From assembly GCF_000321225.1 (NCBI RefSeq), contig NW_004450267.1, forward strand, positions 5,244,506 through 5,308,505: a stretch of 64,000 nucleotides of DNA, in the 5' to 3' direction. The notes below the pieces were generated by a model. The model was given only the letters and a program-made list of their open reading frames with translations. It searched no databases and was not told where the DNA came from. Position numbers and translations under genes: made by a program. The DNA is from Odobenus rosmarus divergens (lineage: Eukaryota; Chordata; Mammalia; Carnivora; Odobenidae). Positions 1 to 64,000 of the stretch are shown piece after piece (position 1 is the first letter of the stretch; the number at the start of each line of letters is the position of its first letter).

Positions 1-86
1 GCGGATGCGGGGCTCGATCCCAGGACCCCGGGATCATGACCCAAGCCGAAGGCAGACGCTTAATGACTGAGCCACCCAGGCACCCC
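1..86 (-). mobile_element. can-SINE (tRNA head half, cut by window edge)
   Basis: The reverse complement of the can-SINE tRNA-related head (CCTGGGTGGCTCAGT...) ends at 86. The remainder lies off the left edge of the window. Confidence 0.9.
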
Positions 87-350
87 TGACTTAGTTATTT
101 CTTAATTCACCCAAATTGCACATTTACACACTCTTAGGATGGGTCAGTTCTCCACATGACTCCTCTCATCTTTTCCTGGGCATTTTCCTATGTAGATGCA
201 AAATGTGGGTGGGAGGTTAGAATCTAAATTGAGTCTCCTTAATTTTGTTCTCATAAATAAAGGGACGGATCATCAGATTTGAGTGCACCCCTATAATTGT
301 TTTAAAAATATAAGTAATATACTGTTATCTTTGTTTAAAAATAAAAGATA

Positions 351-535
351 GGGACACCTGGGTGGCTCTGTGGTTTGAGCCTCTGACTCTTGATTTCTGC
401 TCAGGTCATGATCTCAGGGTCAAGAGATCCAGCCCAACGCTCTCAGCTCTCAGTGAGTCTGCTTGCCTCTCTCCCTCTAACCTTCCCCAACTCACCCACA
501 CACTCACTCTCTCTTTTTAAAATAAATTTTAAAAA
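351..535 (+). mobile_element. can-SINE, interrupted by a second SINE
   Basis: Plus-oriented can-SINE with a tRNA-like head, a CT-rich tract and an A-rich tail. The tail is split by the next element and resumes at 723-756. Confidence 0.85.
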
Positions 536-722
536 ACTTTTTAAAAAATATTTTATTTATTTGACAGAGAGAGACACAGCGAGAGAGGGAACACAAACAA
601 GGAGAAGTGGGAGAGGGAGAAACAGGCCTCCCACGGAGCAGGGAGCCCGATGTGGGGCTCGACCCTGGGATCATGACCTGAGCCGAAGGCAGACGCTTAA
701 GGACTGAGCCACCCAGGCGCTC
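536..722 (-). mobile_element. can-SINE nested in the tail of the preceding SINE
   Basis: Full-length minus-oriented copy flanked by the direct repeat AAATTTTAAAAA (524-535 and 723-734), which shows it inserted into the older SINE's tail. The two copies form an inverted pair. Confidence 0.9.
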
Positions 723-1493
723 CAAATTTTAAAAATCTTAAAAAAAAAAAAAAAGGATAAAAAACACTCAGAGTCTTCTTTTGCCATCCCCTTTATTGCT
801 GCCCTCTCTAGGCGTCACGAGTATTCTTTTGAGTACAACTTTCCAGTGCTCATTCTATACATATATACATATACTGTATATACAAATACACGTTTTATTT
901 TTACCTAAATGACACCTCCTCGTTTTCTAGGCGAGGAAACTGAGATCTTGAGGGGAGTCATGGGTTGACAAATTTATTGAAGGAAAGCTAGGCAATTAGT
1001 TTAGAGGTTGGGGAGCAGGTGCGAAAGACGCTTCAGTGCGATGATGTAGGATTTGTATTTTGATAGGAGCTGCAGGAAACCTAGCAGAGGGCTATGGAGC
1101 TGCAAAAAAAGAAGGAAAAACTGTCATCGGCAGTTGGATCTGTCAATAAAACTTGTGAAGTTGAAACGCAAAGTGCCTACAATCTGCCGAGCTCGCTGAA
1201 GCTTATCTCGGAAAACAGGAACAGATATCGCATCTATGAGACTGGCCTTGGAGCTTGAAGAGGAAGGCATCAGAGGTTGCAAAGGACGCTGCCGGCAGGC
1301 AGCTACCCGGCAGCCAACCAACCGGGAGAGCAGAGAGCGCTCCCGGACCGGCCTGGAAGTGCGCCTGCGCCGATCTCCGCGGGGGAGGGGGGGCGGTGGG
1401 GCGGGAGGGGCGGAGCTTGGGGGCGGTCAATGAGCCTGCGCAAACCGCGCGGCGAGGTGGGGGAGGGCGGTCCGTGTGTGTCTGTGTTGTTGT

Positions 1494-1516
1494 TCGGCGG
1501 CAGCGGCGGCGGCGGT
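1494..1516 (+). repeat. Short imperfect CGG repeat in the 5' UTR
   Basis: Just before the start codon the leader reads two CGG units, one CAG, then four CGG units. It lies in the 5' UTR if transcription starts upstream of it, and could vary in length between individuals. Confidence 0.6.
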
Positions 1517-1519
1517 AAG

Positions 1520-56724
<55,205 letters not shown>

Positions 56725-58489
56725 CATCATGGCCTGACCTCTCTCAGTTTACCCCTTTTTTCCCTTTCCTGTGAGATACCATGTCACTAAGTATGCATTT
56801 TGGCTCATAGGACCATAGAGCCAAAGTTGGGCAAGCAAGTCACCTGCCTTCTCTTTTATTTCTTGCTCTCTCCTATATTGTCTCTTTTCCCCCTCCCCCA
56901 CCTTTTCAGTCCTCTTCTATTTTCTTCTTTTTCCTACTATTCTTCCTTTCTTACCTAATCTGGTGACCAAATGGAAGTGTAAGGATTAGACCTCCTAGTA
57001 CTGGCAGCAGGAAATGTGTGTTCCAATAAGTGGTCTCTTGCACGGCACTTTTTTGGGATCAAATGATAATGTTACTCCTCAGATCCTTTGGTAAAGGAAT
57101 GGCTAGATTCAGAATAAGAACAACCTCCCTTTTTTGTAAGCCCCATTTTTGGTAGGGAAAAGAAACTCTATAACACATGTTTTGTTTTGTTGTTCATGTA
57201 AGAAATATCACGTGACAAAATATCCAGGCTTCCATTTACATGGAAAAAGCATCCCTTATAATTATTGCTCATCATATTTAAAATTTTTTTCAACGATTCC
57301 CATGTACCCAGCTAGAATTATTTCCATGGTATGTGTTGTTGGCAGAATGAGTGTTAAATGTAGGGTAAGTAGCATGGGGTGGCTTTCAATATCCTAGCCT
57401 GAAACAACTTTCTTCATTATTACTTTATAAACACTACTGATCCTGCTAGTCCTGAAAGGGACGTTTAGTGAGGCTCTTGTGGTGATTAGAATAGGAAGGT
57501 GCTTGCTGTTTTTGCCAGTACAGCATATTAGTTCCCTTGGCCCTTCCATTGTTTGAGTCCACAAGTGGTCTATGGGAAGGCAGCTGTTCAATAATCATGC
57601 AGTCCAGTGGCTTGTAGTTGTAACCACTATGGTTATTGATCGTCCTACGGGCTTTAAGGCATACTTATGTATGTCCCCGGGGGGAAAAAGAAGAAGATGC
57701 AGCTGAGAGTTGCTAACCATGTTCCTGCAGTAAGAATGATTCATTTTTTTTTACCCCCGGTTGGAATAGTTTTCTAAAAGGCTCTGGTGACTAAATGAGC
57801 TTAATTCCTCTACTGTTTTCTTGCAAAAGGTATCAAAACTGAAAGCCTCTGTAAGGGGAAGACCTTTAAATTCAATTTATAAGACAACATTTAGTAAGGG
57901 AGATGGAGAAGATTATCAGCAATCTTCAAATGTTGTGGGGTTTTTCTGCCAACAAAATCTACGTTCAAAATGTAGTTGGTGAAAGCTTTTTTCCGTATTA
58001 CTTAGAAGAGGCCATCTTGAATCTATGTAATACTGTTTGACTTATCACCTTCACTGTATGCTCAATTCTTATTTTGAGCTTTAGAGAACTCTGAAGGGGT
58101 AGTAATGATTCTGGTGGCAAAATCAGAACTTTAACCTTGTTATATAGAATGGGCCTATTTTGTCAATTGGGGATTTGGATCGATCGATTCTTCTACTTGA
58201 GGAACATAAATTGCTATTGCTCAGAGACCTTTAGGTTCCCATCTACTTTAAGATCACTCTCTTGGCAACTAGGGGATTAAAAAAAAAGATGCTTATGTGT
58301 TGCTAGTACACAATTTGAGAATATGGTTTCTAATGGTTGGATTTAGAGGGACCCTTCCTAAAGAATGAGTTATGTATCTCCTCAAGGAAATCATGGAAAA
58401 TTCTGTTTATTCTTCAGTGAGTCCTTTTGAATTAATGTTCTTACATTTTTTTCTAAGTCTGTGTAAGTGCTTATGTATAAGTATATAAT

Positions 58490-58535
58490 TGTATAAATAT
58501 TTATAAATATATTTATATAATTACAATTTCATTTA
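58490..58535. repeat. AT-rich tract with ATTTA motifs
   Basis: Overlapping TATAAATATTTATAAATATA text with several ATTTA pentamers. If transcribed in the 3' UTR it would resemble an AU-rich element. Confidence 0.5.
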
Positions 58536-59604
58536 TACCTTGAGTCAAAGTTCTCTCTTTAGATTGGTGACTGAGTAATACCATTTTGGTGTTTTTTCAT
58601 AGGCTCTCGAGTAACTAGCAGCTTCTGATTTATTGAGGAGGAAACGTGTTCATGTTAATTCCTCAGTTGTATCTCTCAACTTGGATAATGTACTTGCTAT
58701 CTGAGGAATAGAGCAAAGGTGCAGTAGAGGGTTAAAAAACTGTTGAGTAGCCAAGGTCAGAAATGTAAAAATTCAGGGAGGCACAGGGTAAGAACTGAGG
58801 GTATGCCCAGCTTTGGTGCTGTGATGGCACCTATCCACTCTCTGCAGAGTCACAGCTAAAGCCCAAATCTGTCAAAAATGTGAAGTCAAGAATTTTCCCT
58901 GTGGGACTCTTTCATTCTTTTGCTTACTAACTTCTCTTTATAAAACATATCTCAAGAACCTGAGACATGTTCATTAATGATAGGATGTAGTTCTACCTTT
59001 TTGATGAGGTCAGCCGTGGCATATCCGTTTATGAGAAACCAAAGTGACTTTTTCAACATGGATTTTACTGTGAGATGACCCGAGTATGTATAAAATGATT
59101 TAAGTAAGCATATCAAAGACTTAGGGCATGAGATACTGATCCAACTTAGGTACAATGGGTGTGTTTAGAGTACAAGATGTAGAGGATTTTCTTTTATTGT
59201 GAGGCAGAAGTGTAATTATCCTGAGTTTGATACAGAGGCCCATGGGGAGAGTAAATAAGGAGTATTGCTTCGCTCATGAACTTAATTCACTAAAGGAGTA
59301 AGCTTCCTCCAGTTTGTCTTATTTCCTCTGCTCTGTGGAGGAGAGATTTTATTGAATAGATTTAGTGAAGCTAGTAAGATTAGTTAAAAATAGTCGTTCC
59401 TTGTAGGTATTGGAAACAGCTTGAAAGAACAGGTGGGTTGGAAAAGGACAAGAGAGACTTTGAGAGTGACAAGAAACAAATACAGGCAGATGGAATGAAA
59501 ACTAGTGGGGGAAGAAAGTGACAGGAAACACCTTTTGATTTTAATTTAGAAAGGAACCAGAGAAGAGAGAGAACAGCCAAATGAGGGAAGAATGGGAAAC
59601 TAAT

Positions 59605-59795
59605 TTTGAGTAACTAGCATGTGCTAGGTACTTCCTGTGCATTTTCTCCTTTAATCTTCCTAAGAACTCTACAAAGTGTATATTGTCCCCATTCTGTAGA
59701 TACGACACAATTGAAGTTTAGAGAATATGTTCAGGATGTCACAGCTAGTAATTGGCAAAATCAAAATTGGCATCCAAAGTCCATGCTTTTTTCAC
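59605..59795 (-). mobile_element. MIR relic
   Basis: GTGCTAGGTACTTCCTGTGC, CATTCTGTAGATACGACACA and GTCACAGCTAGTAATTGGCA follow MIR on the minus strand. Confidence 0.65.
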
Positions 59796-60325
59796 TCCCT
59801 TGCTGTTGTCTCCTACAACAAGGGAATCAGTTTACCCAAAAGGTTATCTTCTTGTTGTTTGGCTCTGTAAATTATCATTTGGTTTTGTTTCCTTAAAGCT
59901 TGTGGGATTTGCACTATGCCTATAAATTCTTATTTACACCACTGTTTTGAGGGACTGACGATTGCTTTTTAAAAAAATGATGCACTGATGAAAATGTGAA
60001 AGGAAAATATGTGGCATTATTTGCCAAGAATAAATGGAAAGGATAAAAAATAACCATTTTTGGGAAAAGATAGAGTTATCTTTTCTTTGTCCCACCCATA
60101 CCAGATTATTGAACTCTCTGTGTATGTTTTTAAATCTCCTATAACATTCTACTTCCTTGACTCAAAGTCAACAAGTATTTACTGAGTCCTTAACCAAAGT
60201 TGGAAATATCTTGAAGTCTAATACCTGGTTCCTTCTGTTTTATCCAGTTGGAAAGATACACTACACCTGAGATAATTAAAGAACACGTATAAATGCTTAC
60301 CTTTCTGGTGCTGAACAATAATTAC

Positions 60326-60331
60326 AATAAA
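60326..60331 (+). promoter_or_regulatory. UBXN7: Candidate poly(A) signal AATAAA
   Basis: A canonical hexamer about 3.6 kb after the stop codon. It is one of several in this AT-rich region and use is not shown. Confidence 0.3.
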
Positions 60332-60377
60332 AGTTTAGAAAGGGGAAAGTCTTAGGCTTTCATTAGGAAAGTCCACA

Positions 60378-60418
60378 AAAATAAATAAATAAATAAATTA
60401 ATTAATTAATTAATTTAA
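60378..60418. repeat. (AAAT)n / (TTAA)n microsatellite
   Basis: AAATAAATAAATAAATAAAT passes into TTAATTAATTAATTAA, about 40 bp. Confidence 0.85.
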
Positions 60419-63400
60419 AAAACCAAAAAGTGGCAAACACTAGCTCAAAGTTTTTGACTCACCTGTATTCATTCTTTAGTTCCACCTTTTGTAATTACTA
60501 GACTTAGGGCATGACTTTTATCAGTAAGGTACACCCAGCACCCAAATAGGAAAGGATTATTGATCCTAGGACTAAAGATTTTAGCTAGCAAGGATCTCAC
60601 TTGGACACTTAGGAAAATACCAGAGGGAGCCACTAGGAACTGGAAAGTGAAGGAAAGATTTCCTTTCTCTCCCCAGGTACAAATCAAATGTATAAAGGGG
60701 CACTATGTGTAGGCATAAGTGCACTTGGGTAACAGCTCTGCTACTAACAGAATTGGAGTAGATCAACAGTTCTCAGTATTTTCAAGTAAAAGGACTTAAA
60801 AATATTAAAATTCAGCAAGAGTGGGGAATTGTGGGGTTAAGCATTAATAACATTAAGTCCACAGATGAGGAAAAATGTAAATGTGCATGTGGAATTGCGG
60901 ACCCTTTGCAAAAACTCTAGGAACCCACAGATTGTAGACCACCAAATTAGATTATCTTTGAAGTCCTTTCCACTCTAAAATTTTATGCTTCTAATTTCTT
61001 CTCTTTATATTATCCCTAGGCTAATTAAAAATATTCTTGTTAATCACTTCCTTTGGTTTTTTTCTGTTTCCAAGTTTCATTTGCCCAGTAACTTAATCTA
61101 ACCTCACTGTGATGACTAAAATCTCCAAAAAGGAAAATATCATAGTTCTATATAAACACAATTCATTAATTTTAAAAAACTTCATGCTGTGTTTCTAATC
61201 GGTGTTAAGTATGACTAAAATGTAATTAATGAGAACCAAATATTTCACTGACACCAGAATTAAATTTATTTTACCTGTGTGCTTAAACAAAGCACTTTAC
61301 TGGCTGAGGAGGTGTTAGGAAATTGATTTATGTAAGTTGTAGAATTCACACTTGGTTTTGGCAGAAACAATTTTTTCAAGATTCAGTGAGGCTGACTTTC
61401 AAAAATATTTATCTCACAGAGTATATCTCCATTATGTCATTCATATTCTCTCTCTGGCCCTCTTTGAGTTAACTACTCAATAGTAAATCATAGGATGCTG
61501 GTTGATGAATAAGTGATGGCTTGTGTAGAACTAAATGAGAGTAGGAAGAACCAACCCTACTGATGAGCATGGCAGTTGTCCAATATTACAAGCCTTGATG
61601 AAAAGGCTACTTAAAGACAGCTGTGTCCTATGAATATTCAACTTCATTGATTTGCCTTGCATAGCATATCAATTATTGTCTTGACTTGAAACTTAGTATT
61701 GCATTGTACACGGTTTAGACTGGTGGCAAGAATGTTCTTTCGTACAGAAAATAACCAACTGAATATCATGGCACTATCTTGATTCCTCCTATTCTATAGA
61801 AATTTAGTATTTTAGGGACGGTTATTTTAGTCTTTGACTGAACACTACTAGAGAGACAGCTTAGAATCAAGAATATTTTTTTATAGAGATTATGACGACC
61901 TTGATAGTTTCCCCATAAAGTGAACTTGTGATTAAATTACTGGATGTGAGGATGAGACTGTTAATTAGAAAATCGTTTCATCCTACATTCTCTTTTACTT
62001 TGCCATTCTCTATTCTCAATTTTTTTGGACATCTATTCACTGAAAATTAGTCATGATTTTTAATGAAATTAGCTATGTTTAAGAAATTCCATTTCTAAGT
62101 TTGAATAATACTTAAAAATTTTTTCATAAAATATAAGGGAACAGTTTGAAACAATGTTTTCATAGCTTATTTTCTCTCTCTACCTAAAAATTCTCTTACT
62201 CCAAATATACAACGGCTAGCACCATGATACCCCTCCCCTTTCTTTGGCCTACAGAATGCTCTTGTACTGCTTAGAATCTCATTCTTCTAAATATGATCAT
62301 TTTGGGTTCAAGCCTTTCTTTGCCATATGATCTCCTAGTAGAGTTGGGCAGTCCAATATGAACTACTTCAGTAAAACGATTTAACATTTCAGAAAAGTAT
62401 TTTCAAGAGATGGCCAGGTTTACTTGGATTAGAGATACAAATACCAATGGTAGTATTTTGCCCAAGAACAATCCCACATTAATCTATAAATATGGGGAAG
62501 TTGCCTTGTTGTACTTAATTCTGTGGCCACAAACAGCAAATTTTTGTTGTTTGCTTATTGGTATTTCTTGTATAGAGATCAAAATGCCCTGAGATTTTTA
62601 TATCCCTTACGGGGTCACTTAAGTTTTCAAATAGGAAGAATAGTGAAGCTACATGGGACTGAATATAAGAAAAATTTTATCTGTATCAAAACAAGTTATT
62701 AATCTAACTGGGGTACCATGAATCATTCATTTATAAGATGTGGTAAATAAAATGGGAAGCATTTCAAATCACTGGATAGTTCTGACCTGGAATTATTCTC
62801 CTTTTCTTAAAGTCTTTATTTGCTTTTTTCGTAGACTCAGTAAGAGCATCTTAACTAATAAGGGAGAGATTTTGGTCTGGAGCTATTCCCTGCCATTCTG
62901 CTTTTTTTTCTTTTGTCAAGCTTGCTGGTTTTAGAAGAGTACATGTCACTAGATTTCTGTTTCAAATTAATGACACTGGAATGCTGATGCTCAGTTGGGT
63001 ATCTTACTGCTTTCAACAAAATGGTTTGATAGTATGTTCTCAGATTTCTGTGTTCTTAATAATGGAAAATATCAATACATTAAATGGTGTGATTCAAAAT
63101 ATTAAATAGGTTTTTTACCCTAATCATATGTTCTTAACAACTTTTTGATGATTTATTGCCCTGTAAGTTAAACCTCACATGAGGTTTCCATTGCCACCAG
63201 AAAATCCCCTTTTACCTGCTAATTAAAATGAAAGTAGTGTGTGACCTCCACTTTTTAGTTAATGAGTGTAGCAAGCTTGTACTAGGGGCTGTTTATCTTA
63301 CCCATTTTGGGATTGGGCCTTGTTACTTTCTAATGTTTGTCCCTTCAGTTTTGGAAAGGCTATTTAAAACTCTTGCTGGGAAACAGACAGTGAAGCTCTG

Positions 63401-64000
63401 ATATAATCCTCTAGACTTAGATACAGAGAAATGAGTACCAGTTGATGCTAACATGATACTTAGACTTTGAGGGGCTTTCATCCAAGCTTTGGCATGAATC
63501 TTTAGATAGAAATTTTTCACTCCTTTAAAAATCTTTTCTAGAACGGTTTTCCTTTTGATTGTTAACAACTTCTAAGCATCTGGTGTCTTTTTTTTTTTTA
63601 ACCCTTTAAGAAAAGTCCTTTTTTGAGTAGGTATTGATTGTTCCATGGATACTCTCAGGAGTGTTTGTAGGCTCTGCATGCTTTGTATGAGTTCAGTTTG
63701 AATAATGCATTTTGAATCATCTGGGATGTCCCGATTCTGGCATGTCCTCACTAATTGTGTTTTTAAAACATTTTTCATGTCATTTTCCAAACCTCACTTC
63801 CCATCTTATTCAGAGAGGTTAATCAAGGAATGAAATTTGTTTGGGGAATAGGGATGGGGGTGGGTTGGGGACTCGAGTGAAGTCAGCTTGGGGTATTTGC
63901 TTTAAAGTGTTTCTCAAGCAGTTCCTAACAGTATTTAGAGATTCCCTGGGAATCCTTCATTCTGGACAAAGTGGCGGTCTTAGTGAGATTTGCGTTTTTA

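Larger units (their letters stand above)
56725..64000 (+). other. UBXN7: Region after the UBXN7 stop, probably mostly 3' UTR
   Basis: Some 7.3 kb of AT-rich sequence with no can-SINE, no recent L1, and no open frame I would support. AATAAA hexamers occur at 60029, 60326 and 62746, among others. A MIR relic lies at 59.6-59.8 kb and an AAAT microsatellite at 60.38 kb. The lack of young repeats suits a long conserved 3' UTR, but the cleavage site cannot be fixed from sequence alone and may lie beyond the window. Confidence 0.6.

Noticed and set aside
57149..57397. Short open frames in the region after the stop codon
   Set aside because: All are under about 90 codons in AT-rich sequence and resemble no known protein; consistent with chance frames in a 3' UTR.

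Overview
This is a eukaryotic (mammalian) genomic window. It is peppered with tRNA-derived can-SINE retroposons: I delimit 58 copies or parts in the first 56.5 kb. Their subfamilies, together with a carnivore-type L1 3' end, point to a caniform carnivore, most likely an arctoid (bear, pinniped or mustelid). The dog-specific SINEC_Cf form is not seen. The species cannot be fixed from the sequence.

The window holds one host gene on the plus strand, UBXN7 (UBX domain protein 7). It runs from a GC-rich promoter near 1.3-1.6 kb through eleven coding exons to a stop codon at 56,722-56,724. All ten introns have GT-AG borders and compatible phases, and the joined coding length is 1,470 nt, giving 489 residues. 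The product reads UBA - UAS (thioredoxin-like) - UIM - acidic serine-rich linker - UBX. That is the layout of the adaptor that links ubiquitylated clients and cullin-RING ligases to the p97/VCP ATPase. The last 7.3 kb follow the stop codon. They contain no can-SINE and are probably largely the 3' UTR, although its end is not proven.

Introns hold two processed retrocopies in the same orientation as UBXN7, and both keep full-length open frames: an RPL12 copy (166 codons, intron 1) and an MPC2 copy (127 codons, intron 4). Other intronic content includes a Tigger1-like DNA transposon (27.9-31.1 kb, intron 3) split by three SINEs and a second TA-flanked DNA element, an MLT1-type solo LTR, L1 fragments of several ages, MIR and L2 relics, hAT-like fragments, and two tail-only retroposition scars. 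Three assembly gaps (3,738-4,061; 20,005-20,081; 55,741-55,956) all lie in or beside can-SINEs.

I see no prokaryotic system, CRISPR array, genuine tRNA or rRNA gene, or novel multi-gene system. The most useful second-look items are a splice-donor-like site overlapping the UBXN7 start codon, an in-frame upstream ATG, the two intact retrocopies, SINEs placed very close to exons, and the SINE-free downstream region. Family assignments rest on recall of known proteins and repeat consensus sequences; no search was run.
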